A DNA stretch of 64,000 bases from Vespertiliibacter pulmonis. Its GTDB lineage: Bacteria; Pseudomonadota; Gammaproteobacteria; Enterobacterales; Pasteurellaceae. The DNA is taken from positions 930,001 to 994,000 of the forward strand of contig NZ_CP016615.1 in assembly GCF_013377275.1 (NCBI RefSeq), in the 5' to 3' direction. The position numbers were made by a program, and so were the translations under genes. The notes below the pieces were generated by a model. The model ran no database searches and was not told the DNA's origin. It was given only the letters and a program-made list of their open reading frames with translations. Position 1 is the stretch's first letter; the number at the start of each line of letters is the position of its first letter. This document shows positions 10,806 to 19,232 of the stretch, piece by piece.

Positions 10806-12701
10806 ATGGGAAAAATCATTGGTATTGACTTAGGTACAACCAACTCTTGTGTAGCAGTAATGGACGGTGATAAACCTCGTGTATTAGAAAATGCAGAAGG
10901 TGCGCGTACCACTCCATCAATCATTGCTTATACCGATAAAGAAACGTTAGTGGGGCAGCCAGCAAAACGTCAGGCAATCACTAACCCAAAAAATACCTTA
11001 TTTGCAATCAAACGTTTAATTGGTCGCCGTTTTGAAGATAAAGAAGTGCAACGTGATATCGAAATTATGCCTTTTGAGATCACTAAAGCGGACAATGGTG
11101 ATGCGTGGGTTGCAGTCAGAAATGAGAAAATGGCACCACCACAAATTTCTGCTGAAGTATTGAAAAAAATGAAAAAAACAGCAGAAGATTTCTTAGGTGA
11201 GCCAGTAACCGAAGCGGTAATTACTGTTCCAGCGTATTTTAATGATGCGCAACGTCAAGCAACTAAAGATGCGGGTCGTATCGCAGGTTTAGAAGTTAAA
11301 CGTATTATCAATGAGCCAACAGCAGCAGCATTAGCTTACGGTTTAGATTCTAAGAAAGAGAACCAAATCATTGCAGTTTATGACTTAGGTGGTGGTACAT
11401 TCGATTTATCTATCATCGAAATTGATAATATTGATGGTGAGCAAACATTTGAAGTGCGTGCAACCAATGGTGATACTCACTTAGGTGGTGAAGACTTTGA
11501 TAACCGTTTAATTAACTACATTGTTGAAGAGTTCAAAAAAGATCAAAACGTAGATTTACGCAATGATTCTATGGCGATGCAACGTGTTAAAGAAGCGGCA
11601 GAAAAAGCTAAAATTGAGCTTTCATCTGCACAATCAACTGAAGTAAATCTTCCGTATATCACAGCAGATGCAACAGGGCCAAAACACTTAGTATTAACCA
11701 TTACTCGTGCAAAATTAGAAGCATTAGTTGAAGATTTAGTGGCACGTTCACTTGAGCCAGTAAAAGTTGCATTAGCGGACGCAGGATTATCTGTTTCTGA
11801 AATTAACGATGTGATTTTAGTTGGTGGTCAAACCCGTATGCCATTAGTACAACAAAAAGTTGCTGATTTCTTCGGTAAAGAGCCTCGTAAAGATGTGAAC
11901 CCTGATGAAGCAGTGGCAATTGGTGCAGCAGTACAAGGTGGGGTATTAGCAGGTGATGTAACAGACGTTCTTTTATTAGACGTAACGCCACTTTCATTAG
12001 GTATCGAAACGATGGGTAGCGTGATGACAAAACTTATCGAGAAAAATACTACAATCCCAACAAAACATAGCCAAGTGTTCTCAACTGCGGAAGATAACCA
12101 AAGTGCGGTAACCATTCACGTGTTACAAGGTGAGCGTAAACGTGCGTCAGATAATAAATCATTAGGTCAATTCAACCTAGATGGCATTCAGCCTGCACCT
12201 CGTGGTATGCCACAAATTGAAGTTACCTTTGATATTGATGCAGACGGTATCTTGCACGTCTCTGCAAAAGATAAGAATACAGGTAAAGAGCAAAAAATCA
12301 CGATTAAAGCCTCTTCAGGTTTAAGTGATGCAGAAGTAGAGCAAATGGTACGTGATGCAGAAGCAAATGCAGAAGCAGATCGTAAATTTGAAGAGTTAGT
12401 TCAAACTCGTAACCAAGCTGATGCGATTGTTCACTCAACCCGTAAACAAATTAGTGAAGCAGGCGATGTGTTAAATGCAGATGATAAAGCGAAGATTGAA
12501 GAAGCGCTTACTGCGTTAGAAACCGCAGCGAAAGGTGAAGACAAAGCAGAGATTGAAGCAAAAATCGAAGCTCTTGTAAAAGTATCTGAACCGTTAATGC
12601 AAGCAAGCCAAGCACAAGCTGGCGGTCAGCAACCACAACAAAATCCAAAAGATGATGGTGTAGTTGATGCTGAATTTGAAGAAGTAAAAGATAATAAATA
12701 A
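10806..12701 (+). CDS. dnaK: Molecular chaperone DnaK (Hsp70)
   Basis: Cytoplasmic Hsp70 of 631 residues. The N-terminal ATPase has the phosphate-1 motif [17 protein letters not shown] (about 5-21), the [16 protein letters not shown] motif (about 192-207) and [12 protein letters not shown] (about 336-347). A linker [16 protein letters not shown] leads into the peptide-binding domain and a helical lid, ending in a Q/G/P-rich tail before [16 protein letters not shown]. It cycles with DnaJ (gene 1.5 kb downstream) and GrpE. SD GAGGA precedes the ATG. A sigma-32-like promoter and a leader hairpin lie upstream, and a strong terminator lies directly downstream. Confidence 0.98.
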   Translation: MGKIIGIDLGTTNSCVAVMDGDKPRVLENAEGARTTPSIIAYTDKETLVGQPAKRQAITNPKNTLFAIKRLIGRRFEDKEVQRDIEIMPFEITKADNGDAWVAVRNEKMAPPQISAEVLKKMKKTAEDFLGEPVTEAVITVPAYFNDAQRQATKDAGRIAGLEVKRIINEPTAAALAYGLDSKKENQIIAVYDLGGGTFDLSIIEIDNIDGEQTFEVRATNGDTHLGGEDFDNRLINYIVEEFKKDQNVDLRNDSMAMQRVKEAAEKAKIELSSAQSTEVNLPYITADATGPKHLVLTITRAKLEALVEDLVARSLEPVKVALADAGLSVSEINDVILVGGQTRMPLVQQKVADFFGKEPRKDVNPDEAVAIGAAVQGGVLAGDVTDVLLLDVTPLSLGIETMGSVMTKLIEKNTTIPTKHSQVFSTAEDNQSAVTIHVLQGERKRASDNKSLGQFNLDGIQPAPRGMPQIEVTFDIDADGILHVSAKDKNTGKEQKITIKASSGLSDAEVEQMVRDAEANAEADRKFEELVQTRNQADAIVHSTRKQISEAGDVLNADDKAKIEEALTALETAAKGEDKAEIEAKIEALVKVSEPLMQASQAQAGGQQPQQNPKDDGVVDAEFEEVKDNK

Positions 12702-12717
12702 TCTTCTTTAATCTTTC

Positions 12718-12741
12718 AAAGGGCGTAGTAATACGCCCTTT
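12718..12741 (+). terminator. Terminator after dnaK
   Basis: AAAGGGCGTA and TACGCCCTTT form a perfect 10-bp stem with a 4-nt loop, but the T-run is short (TTCGG follows). It suggests dnaK transcription mostly ends before dnaJ, so dnaJ needs read-through or its own promoter. Confidence 0.75.
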
Positions 12742-12786
12742 TCGGTTATACACAATGCTATAAGTATTGATAAATCAGGAAATAAA

Positions 12787-13176
12787 ATGATTTTAACACT
12801 CTATCCGTTAATTCAAGAACGGCTTAATCATAAAACAGCGCCAGCGATGATTTCACAGCTTTGGCAAAATCAAAGTCAGTCAGATGAAGTTATCTATAAT
12901 GTATATAGCCATTATGAAGCTGATTTTGAAGGTAGCTATAAGTTTTCTATTGCGGTTGAATTACCTCAAAGTAACGGACTAAAACCAATTTATATAGAAG
13001 ATCTGAATGCGTTTGAAAAGTTTATTACTGATCGTGAGAATTTGGCTAAAACGTGGGAGCTTATCAATAAAAAGACTCAGCAAGGGCTATTAAAGCGGTT
13101 ATACGAAATAGATTTGGAAAAATATTATCCAGACGGCAGAGTGGAAATCTATATTTCAATCGTGGCACACTGTTAA
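12787..13176 (+). CDS. Small protein resembling a GyrI-like / effector-binding domain
   Basis: 129-residue soluble protein without a signal peptide. The C-terminal YPDGRVEIYISI resembles the last strand of GyrI-like small-molecule-binding domains, and the size fits one such domain with no DNA-binding region. The resemblance is weak, and I do not recognise the gene. AGGAAA precedes the ATG. It lies between dnaK and dnaJ with the ArAE-like gene, an unusual position. It is preceded by the dnaK terminator and followed by a short gap containing an uptake sequence. Confidence 0.6.
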   Translation: MILTLYPLIQERLNHKTAPAMISQLWQNQSQSDEVIYNVYSHYEADFEGSYKFSIAVELPQSNGLKPIYIEDLNAFEKFITDRENLAKTWELINKKTQQGLLKRLYEIDLEKYYPDGRVEIYISIVAHC

Positions 13177-13230
13177 GTTGTAAACTCGTATTTTTATTGG
13201 ATAACTAACCGCTTGTATTAAGGAGCTTTT

Positions 13231-14214
13231 GTGAGCTTTCTAACAAATAATACTGCCATTCGGGTCGTCAAACTTACCTTAGGCACAATTTTAGCTATCC
13301 ACCTCGCAGATATTTTAGGGCTACATTATAGCTTTTCTGCAGGGATTATTGCGATGTTGAGCATAATGGATACTCGGCTTTTGACTTTAAAAATTGCTTT
13401 TCAGCGTTTAATGTCGTTAGTTTTAGGGCTGATTTTAGGTGTTGGGTTATTTTATTATTTTGGATATTCGCTGGAAGTTTTTGCAATTTTATTGTTGATT
13501 TACATTCCACTGTCTTTACGTTTTAACTTAATTTCGGGGCTAGTTCCAAGCTGTGTATTATTAAGCCATTTCATCAATGCTAAGTCGGTTGATGTCGCTA
13601 TTATTTATAATGCGTTTGGTTTAATGTTTGTGGGGCTTGGGGTTGCAACCTTGTTCAATTTGTATATGCCATCTTATAAAAAACAGATTGAGCAAATGCA
13701 ACGACAAGTTGAAGGGCTGATTTCTCATATAATGGGAAATTTGGCAAAACAATTAGCGCTGGCTTTAGGGGATAAACAAGCAGAGACACAAAAATTGTAT
13801 CAGCAATTAAATGCCCAGTTGGCGTTAATGGAAAAAACGGTTCAGCAAGAGCGGGAAAATAATCTGTTTAGTCATTCATTGTTTGATGTGGATTATACGG
13901 TATTTCGGCAATCACAAGCGGTTATTTTACGCTATATGATTGATAATGCGTTTTTAATTAAATTCCCACAAGAAGATGGTAAAACATTAGCAGAAATTTT
14001 CCAATTAGCCTCGCAACAAATTAACCGTGAAATTATTCCTGAAGCATTATCAGCACAATTGCAGGCAATGTTTAGCCGTTTTAGACAATATGATTTACCG
14101 ACTGAGCGAGTAGCATTTGAAGAACGAGCGTTGATTTATCAACTAATGACAGATTATCAACGCTTTTTAGACTTAAAATATAATTTTGTAAAAAAACATT
14201 ATATAAACCAATAA
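13231..14214 (+). CDS. Aromatic acid exporter family (DUF939/FUSC-like) membrane protein
   Basis: 327 residues. The N-terminal half holds about four to five hydrophobic segments starting IRVVKLTLGTILAIHLADIL and including AGIIAMLSIMDTR, typical of the ArAE_1 (DUF939) membrane domain. From about residue 145 the rest is a long soluble helical region rich in Q, E and K (coiled-coil-like). Relatives are suspected exporters of aromatic acids or similar compounds. Substrate unknown. The GTG start has AAGGAG upstream. It ends 24 bases before dnaJ, so it may be transcribed with dnaJ. Confidence 0.75.
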   Translation: MSFLTNNTAIRVVKLTLGTILAIHLADILGLHYSFSAGIIAMLSIMDTRLLTLKIAFQRLMSLVLGLILGVGLFYYFGYSLEVFAILLLIYIPLSLRFNLISGLVPSCVLLSHFINAKSVDVAIIYNAFGLMFVGLGVATLFNLYMPSYKKQIEQMQRQVEGLISHIMGNLAKQLALALGDKQAETQKLYQQLNAQLALMEKTVQQERENNLFSHSLFDVDYTVFRQSQAVILRYMIDNAFLIKFPQEDGKTLAEIFQLASQQINREIIPEALSAQLQAMFSRFRQYDLPTERVAFEERALIYQLMTDYQRFLDLKYNFVKKHYINQ

Positions 14215-14238
14215 TTTAGAAAATAACGAGAGACTACA

Positions 14239-15378
14239 ATGGCAAAACGTGATTATTATGAAGTGCTTGGCTTATCAAAAGGGGCAAGTGAAAAAGAGAT
14301 TAAGCGTGCCTATAAACGCCTTGCGGCAAAGCATCACCCTGATAAAAATCAAGGGAGTAAAGAAGCTGAAGAAAAATTTAAAGAGCTAAAAGAAGCCTAT
14401 GAAATTTTAGGCGATAGCGAAAAACGTGCAATGTATGATCAATATGGTCATCAAGCCTTTGAACAAGGCGGCGGAGGTAACGGTGGTGGCTTCGGTGGAT
14501 TTGGTGGCGGTTTTGGCGGCTTTGAAGATATATTTAGTGAAATGTTTGGCGGTGGATTTGGTGGCGGAAGTCGCCGTCAGCGTGTAGTACGGGGTGATGA
14601 TTTACAGTACAATCTTGAAATTACCCTAGAAGAAGCAGTGCGTGGGGTTAAAAAAGATATTCGTATTCAAACCCTTGCAGAGTGTGATACTTGCCACGGT
14701 TCAGGTGCAGAAGCAGGCAGTAAGGTGGAGACTTGTCCACATTGCCACGGCTCTGGTCGTATTCATCGCCAGCAAGGCTTTTTCGTTACGGAAGTAACTT
14801 GTCCAAGTTGCCATGGTACAGGGAAAAAAATTGAGAAACCTTGCCATTCTTGTCACGGTGAAGGACGAGTACATAAAACCAAAAATCTTTCAGTAACAAT
14901 TCCAGCAGGGGTGGATACGGGTAACCAATTACGGTTATCTGGAGAAGGAGAAGCGGGTGAAAACGGTGCGCCAGCAGGGGATTTATATGTGGTTATTCAT
15001 GTTAAAGAACACGATATTTTTGTGCGTGATGGCTCAAATCTCTATTGCGAAGTGCCGATCAGTTTTACTCTAGCAGCATTAGGGGGCGAAATTGAAGTGC
15101 CAACGCTAGATGGGCGAGTCAAACTAAAAATTCCAGCAGAAACGCAAACAGGCAAATTATTCCGTATTAGAGGAAAAGGGATTACAAGCCCACGTAGTCA
15201 TCATACGGGCGATCTCATTTGTAAAACGATTATTGAAACACCAGTGTCATTGAATGAAGATCAGAAAGAGTTGTTGCGTAAATTAGAAGAAAGCTTATCA
15301 GATAAAGGGCAACATCGCCCTAAACATCAAGGTTTTTTTGATGGCGTGAAAAAATTCTTTGATAATTTAGGAAAATAG
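14239..15378 (+). CDS. dnaJ: Molecular chaperone DnaJ (Hsp40)
   Basis: 379-residue co-chaperone that delivers substrates to DnaK and stimulates its ATPase. An N-terminal J domain with the HPD motif (HHPDKNQG, about 32-39) is followed by a G/F-rich linker (about 75-115). Four zinc repeats follow: [24 protein letters not shown] and CHSCHGEG (about 152-212). The C-terminal substrate-binding domain contains [13 protein letters not shown]. All is intact. It is separated from dnaK by two genes and a terminator, unlike the usual dnaK-dnaJ operon. A strong terminator follows. Confidence 0.97.
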   Translation: MAKRDYYEVLGLSKGASEKEIKRAYKRLAAKHHPDKNQGSKEAEEKFKELKEAYEILGDSEKRAMYDQYGHQAFEQGGGGNGGGFGGFGGGFGGFEDIFSEMFGGGFGGGSRRQRVVRGDDLQYNLEITLEEAVRGVKKDIRIQTLAECDTCHGSGAEAGSKVETCPHCHGSGRIHRQQGFFVTEVTCPSCHGTGKKIEKPCHSCHGEGRVHKTKNLSVTIPAGVDTGNQLRLSGEGEAGENGAPAGDLYVVIHVKEHDIFVRDGSNLYCEVPISFTLAALGGEIEVPTLDGRVKLKIPAETQTGKLFRIRGKGITSPRSHHTGDLICKTIIETPVSLNEDQKELLRKLEESLSDKGQHRPKHQGFFDGVKKFFDNLGK

Positions 15379-15391
15379 TACTTAAATTTAT

Positions 15392-15427
15392 AAGCGGTCA
15401 GTTTGAAGAAAACTTGACCGCTTTTTT
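15392..15427 (+). terminator. Terminator after dnaJ built on uptake-sequence cores
   Basis: AAGCGGTCA (15392-15400) and TGACCGCTT (15415-15423) form a 9-bp stem; the flanking GTTT/AAAC adds further pairing in the loop. TTTTT follows. The stem contains the core of the uptake sequence on both arms. Confidence 0.85.
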
Positions 15428-15481
15428 GATCTCGGTAAAACAAGAATTTTAAAGAAATGTAAGTTTAGCTCAAGTTAAAAG

Positions 15482-15507
15482 AAAAATGTGGTCTATTCCA
15501 CATTTTT
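15482..15507 (+). terminator. Second hairpin between dnaJ and cpdA
   Basis: AAAAATGTGG and CCACATTTTT form a perfect 10-bp stem with a 6-nt loop. The A-run/T-run arms make it readable in either direction. It lies about 80 bp before cpdA and probably isolates that gene. Confidence 0.65.
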
Positions 15508-15585
15508 GAACATTGCTTACTGACAACGTATTTAAAATGATTAGACTGATCTAATTATTATTTTTGAAGACAGCAGGATATGTAG

Positions 15586-16401
15586 GTGTACGATTTCCCT
15601 GATTTAAAATCTATTCGTATTTTACAAATAACAGATCCCCATTTATTTACAAATGAAGCAGGAGAGCTACTCGGTGTTCCAACTATACAGAGTTTTCAAG
15701 CAGTATTAGAGGCGATATTACAATCGTCATTTGAGTTTGATTTTGTGCTAGCCACAGGCGATCTTGTGCAAGATCATCATAGTGGAGCGTACCATCGTTT
15801 TGCTCAGATGGTTAAGTTATTGGAAAAACCACTATTTTGGATTGAAGGAAATCACGATATTCAACCTGATATGAGCGAAATATTAGCTTCATATTCACAA
15901 ATTCAACCACATAAGCAGATTTTGGCAGGTGAAAAATGGCAACTTATTTTATTAGATAGTCATTTAGCCAATGTGCCGAAAGGGGAGTTAAGTTCAGCGG
16001 AATTGAATAGCTTAGCCCAAAAATTAGCAGAGTATCCAGATCGTTATACTCTGATTGTTTTACACCATAATATTCTGCCAACTAATTCTGCGTGGCTAGA
16101 TCAACATAGTTTAGCGAATGCTAATGAGCTAGCGGAAGTATTAAAGCCTTATCCAAAGGTAAAAGCAATTTTACATGGACATATTCATCAAGAAGTTGAT
16201 AGCGAGTGGCAGGGCTACCGAATTCTTTCAACGCCTTCCACGTGTGTTCAATTTAAACCAAATTGTAACGAGTTTACTCTTGATCCTATTTCACAAGGCT
16301 GGCGTGAGATAACGTTGCATTCAGATGGGAGAATTGAAACGGTCGTCAAGCGGTTAGATACGAATAATTTTTTGCCAAATTTTAAAGCATTAGGCTATTA
16401 G
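15586..16401 (+). CDS. cpdA: 3',5'-cyclic-AMP phosphodiesterase
   Basis: CpdA (Icc) hydrolyses cAMP to AMP in the cytoplasm and so tunes CRP signalling. Calcineurin-like metal motifs are in order: QITDPHLF (about 14-21), ATGDLVQDHHSG (about 56-67), IEGNHDIQPD (about 86-95), LHHNILPTNSAWLD (about 164-177) and LHGHIHQEVDSEW (about 202-214), with the C-terminal CVQFKPNCNEFTLD typical of CpdA. Length 271 is normal. The start is a GTG with AGGAT upstream. In Pasteurellaceae, cAMP-CRP also drives competence, and the com genes at 26.9 kb may respond to it. Confidence 0.93.
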   Translation: MYDFPDLKSIRILQITDPHLFTNEAGELLGVPTIQSFQAVLEAILQSSFEFDFVLATGDLVQDHHSGAYHRFAQMVKLLEKPLFWIEGNHDIQPDMSEILASYSQIQPHKQILAGEKWQLILLDSHLANVPKGELSSAELNSLAQKLAEYPDRYTLIVLHHNILPTNSAWLDQHSLANANELAEVLKPYPKVKAILHGHIHQEVDSEWQGYRILSTPSTCVQFKPNCNEFTLDPISQGWREITLHSDGRIETVVKRLDTNNFLPNFKALGY

Positions 16402-16403
16402 TA

Positions 16404-16428
16404 AAGGGCGGATCAATTTCACGCCCTT
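16404..16428 (+). terminator. Hairpin after cpdA
   Basis: AAGGGCG and CGCCCTT form a 7-bp stem with an 11-nt loop, 3 bases after the cpdA stop. The T-run is weak. It lies just before the 3' end of the convergent nitroreductase gene. Confidence 0.5.
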
Positions 16429-16448
16429 GTCTATTCATATTTATTGAA

Positions 16449-17111
16449 CTATAGCACCCATTCAACGACTTGTTCGATTGGTTTACGAGCTTTGGGTTTA
16501 ATTTCTTTGGCTCGATAGCCAAAGGTAGCCATAACAGATACCCCCCATTCTGCGGGATCAAATAGCCCTTCATTTGCCAAAATGGAATTTACTTCTTGGT
16601 AATTAAACCCTTCAATTGGACAGCTATCAATGCCTAATGCCGCTGCACCTGTGAGCATATTGGCTAAGGCAATATAAGTTTGTTTACTAGTCCAATCAAA
16701 TAATTGGCGTGGATCTTCACCTATATTGGCATCGTTTAATTGGAAGTTTTTATATTTTTCTATTACCGAAGGAATCTGTTCAGGGGTAAGATTACGGCGA
16801 ACCATTGATTCACGCAGGAAATCGGAATCATAACGAGCATTTTTTTTCGCTAAAATAACGACTAAATGGCTACAATCATCTACTTGAGTTGCCATTCCCC
16901 AGCTGATGGGTTTAAGTTTTTGGCGTAATTCACTGTTTTGAATTACCAAAAACTTCCAAGGTTCAGAGCCAACAGAGCTAGGTGAAAGCCGAGCAAATTC
17001 CAAGATAGCGGCGAAATCATCGGTGGGAATTTTTTTATTTGGATCGTAGTTTCGAGTAGATGCTCGACGATGAAAAACAGATAACATTTGTTCTCGAGAG
17101 ATTAAATTCAT
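16449..17111 (-). CDS. NAD(P)H-dependent nitroreductase (HI1278-like)
   Basis: FMN-binding nitroreductase-fold oxidoreductase of 220 residues. Family landmarks are FHRRASTRNYDPNKKI (about 14-29) for FMN contact, ARLSPSSVGSEPWKFLVIQ (about 44-62), YIALANMLTGAAALGIDSCP (about 149-168) and TFGYRA near the C-terminus. It aligns along its length with H. influenzae HI1278. The physiological substrate is unknown. The frame extends to a TTG at 17123, but the ATG at 17111 (MNLISREQ) matches the conserved N-terminus. It diverges from glnA. Confidence 0.9.
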   Translation of the reverse strand: MNLISREQMLSVFHRRASTRNYDPNKKIPTDDFAAILEFARLSPSSVGSEPWKFLVIQNSELRQKLKPISWGMATQVDDCSHLVVILAKKNARYDSDFLRESMVRRNLTPEQIPSVIEKYKNFQLNDANIGEDPRQLFDWTSKQTYIALANMLTGAAALGIDSCPIEGFNYQEVNSILANEGLFDPAEWGVSVMATFGYRAKEIKPKARKPIEQVVEWVL

Positions 17112-17271
17112 TGTAATGTCCAAGTTAGGATTAGGTTGCTAAATAGTACCGCTAAATAGTGTTGAGGGGAATAGGGATGCAAGCGGTAGTTTTATCTAAA
17201 TTTTTGCATATTTTTGATCAATAATCATTTAAAAATAAGCAGAAATCCAGTATCTTTCTAGCATATTATTT

Positions 17272-17291
17272 ATTTGCAACCGTTTGCAAAT
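17272..17291. promoter_or_regulatory. Palindromic operator-like site before glnA (PurR/LacI-type)
   Basis: ATTTGCAA-CCGT-TTGCAAAT is a perfect inverted repeat with 8-bp arms. The inner part GCAACCGTTTGC matches the PurR box core (GCAAACGTTTGC) at all but one position. It lies 35 bp upstream of the glnA start, just after a TATTAT hexamer, where a bound repressor could block transcription. Confidence 0.55.
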
Positions 17292-17326
17292 GGAATTTTG
17301 ATTTTATTAAAGGAGAATTTAGCATT

Positions 17327-18748
17327 ATGTTGAATGCCATTGAGAATGTAGCAAAGCTGATAAAAGAGAATGAAATTAAATTTGTGTTACTAAAATTTAC
17401 TGATATTAAAGGTAAAGAACACGGAGTATCGTTGCCAACCTCGTTGATAGAAGATGAGTTAGAAGAACTATTTGAAGAGGGTAAAATGTTTGATGGATCA
17501 TCAGTGGAAGGCTGGCGAACAATCAATAAAGCAGATATGTTGTTGATGCCTATTGCGGAAACGGCAGTTGTTGACCCTTTTGCTACGATACCAACACTTA
17601 TTATTCGTTGTAGCATTTATGATCCTAACACAATGCAAAGCTATGATCGTGATCCTCGTTCGATTGCAATCCGTGCAGAAAATTATTTGAAATCAACAGG
17701 TATTGCGGATACAGTTTTTTTTGGACCTGAACCTGAATTTTTCTTATTTGATGATGTACGTTTTGGCGTAGGAATGAATGGAAATTCCTATGAGATTGAT
17801 GATATTGAAGGTGCGTGGAATAGCCAAACTCGTTATGACAATGGTAATAAAGGTTATCGCCCACTGACAAAAGGTGGATATTGTGCCGTTGCACCAAATG
17901 ATACAGCACAAGATATTCGTTCGGAAATGTGTTTGATTTTAGAAGAGCTAGGCTTAGTTGTTGAAGCACACCACCACGAAGTAGCAACTGCAGGGCAAAA
18001 TGAAATTGCTTGCCGTTTTAATTCTCTAACATTAAAAGCAGATGAGACGCAAATTTATAAATATGTAGTGCAAAACGTTGCTTTGGCTCACGGCAAAACA
18101 GCTTGTTTTATGCCAAAACCGATCACAGGTGATAATGGATCAGGTATGCACTGTAATATGTCACTCAGTAAAGACGGTAAAAATGTATTTATGGGGGATA
18201 AATATGCAGGATTATCAGAAACAGCGCTGTATTATATTGGCGGAATTATCAAGCATGCTAAGGCATTAAATGCGTTTACTAATCCAAGTACAAATTCTTA
18301 CAAGCGGTTAGTTCCTGGCTTTGAAGCCCCTGTTTTATTAGCTTATTCCGCAAGTAATCGTTCAGCATCAATTCGTATTCCAGCGGTAACTAACCCAAAA
18401 GCAATTCGAGTTGAAGCTCGTTTCCCAGATCCATTAGCAAATCCTTATTTAGCATTTTCTGCCTTGTTAATGGCAGGGCTTGATGGAGTTTTAAATAAAA
18501 TTCATCCAGGTGATGCGATGGATAAGAATTTATATGATCTTCCGCCTGAAGAATTACAAGAAATCCCGGCTGTAGCAAGTTCTCTTGATGAGGCGTTGAA
18601 TAGCTTATCACAAGATTACGCTTTCTTGCTGCAAGGTAATGTATTTAGTAAAAGTTTTATTGAGGCATATATTGGTATGCGTCGTAAAGAGGTTGAACGC
18701 TTGAATATGACCCCTCACCCTGTAGAATTTGAGATGTACTATTCATAA
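17327..18748 (+). CDS. glnA: Glutamine synthetase type I
   Basis: Makes glutamine from glutamate, ammonia and ATP as a cytoplasmic dodecamer. 473 residues. Signatures: FDGSSVEGW (about 50-58), [17 protein letters not shown] (metal-binding Glu), [10 protein letters not shown] (about 216-225), [15 protein letters not shown] (His catalytic loop), [10 protein letters not shown] and the adenylylation loop [12 protein letters not shown] with Tyr403. The conserved tyrosine points to GlnE-type control, in line with a glnB gene at 2.6 kb. The RBS is AAAGGAG. No NtrC-type sites are apparent; the palindrome upstream is a candidate for control instead. A terminator follows. Confidence 0.98.
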   Translation: MLNAIENVAKLIKENEIKFVLLKFTDIKGKEHGVSLPTSLIEDELEELFEEGKMFDGSSVEGWRTINKADMLLMPIAETAVVDPFATIPTLIIRCSIYDPNTMQSYDRDPRSIAIRAENYLKSTGIADTVFFGPEPEFFLFDDVRFGVGMNGNSYEIDDIEGAWNSQTRYDNGNKGYRPLTKGGYCAVAPNDTAQDIRSEMCLILEELGLVVEAHHHEVATAGQNEIACRFNSLTLKADETQIYKYVVQNVALAHGKTACFMPKPITGDNGSGMHCNMSLSKDGKNVFMGDKYAGLSETALYYIGGIIKHAKALNAFTNPSTNSYKRLVPGFEAPVLLAYSASNRSASIRIPAVTNPKAIRVEARFPDPLANPYLAFSALLMAGLDGVLNKIHPGDAMDKNLYDLPPEELQEIPAVASSLDEALNSLSQDYAFLLQGNVFSKSFIEAYIGMRRKEVERLNMTPHPVEFEMYYS

Positions 18749-18769
18749 CAAAGCATAACTGAACAGGAG

Positions 18770-18797
18770 AAATGGGTGAATATCACCCATTTTTTAT
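18770..18797. terminator. Bidirectional terminator between glnA and menI
   Basis: AAATGGGTGA and TCACCCATTT form a 10-bp stem with a 3-nt loop, followed by TTTTATTTA. It ends the rightward glnA transcript and overlaps the 3' end of the leftward thioesterase gene. Confidence 0.85.
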
Positions 18798-19210
18798 TTA
18801 GTCAGTAGACGAACTGTTAGTCGTGCAACTGCACACAAGCGGTCGTTTTCGTCTTGAATTTTAACTTCCCAAACTTGGTTATCTTTACCTAAATGTAAAG
18901 GTAATACACGCCCGAGTGCTTTTCCTTGCTTCACAGCTTTTAAATGGCTGATATTAAGTTCCGTACCAACGGGAAATTGATGTTCTTCGCAACAGAGTAA
19001 CGAAGCTGCTGAGGCGAGTGTTTCTGCTAGAGTGGCAGAAATTCCTCCATGTAAAAGCCCGAAGGGCTGAATAGTGCGTTGATCAACAGGAACGGTTGCT
19101 TCCAACCAATTTGTGCCTTGCGCTGTAAATTCAATGCCTAAATGAGAAATAGCTGAGCTTTGGCAAAGCTGATTAAGCTGTTTAATGGTTGTTGCTTTCT
19201 TCCAGATCAT
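18794..19210 (-). CDS. menI: Hotdog-fold acyl-CoA thioesterase (MenI/YdiI type, HI1161-like)
   Basis: 138-residue PaaI-like thioesterase. The hotdog signature QPFGLLHGGISATLAETLAS (about 48-67) contains the conserved H-G-G and catalytic Glu. It aligns throughout with H. influenzae HI1161 and E. coli YdiI (MenI), which hydrolyse 1,4-dihydroxy-2-naphthoyl-CoA and other acyl-CoAs. A menaquinone role fits with menB, which makes DHNA-CoA, at 36 kb. The gene is followed by ydiJ upstream as in H. influenzae. The exact substrate preference is inferred from the family. Confidence 0.88.
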   Translation of the reverse strand: MIWKKATTIKQLNQLCQSSAISHLGIEFTAQGTNWLEATVPVDQRTIQPFGLLHGGISATLAETLASAASLLCCEEHQFPVGTELNISHLKAVKQGKALGRVLPLHLGKDNQVWEVKIQDENDRLCAVARLTVRLLTK

Positions 19211-19232
19211 TTAATTTCCTTCTATTTTTCTA

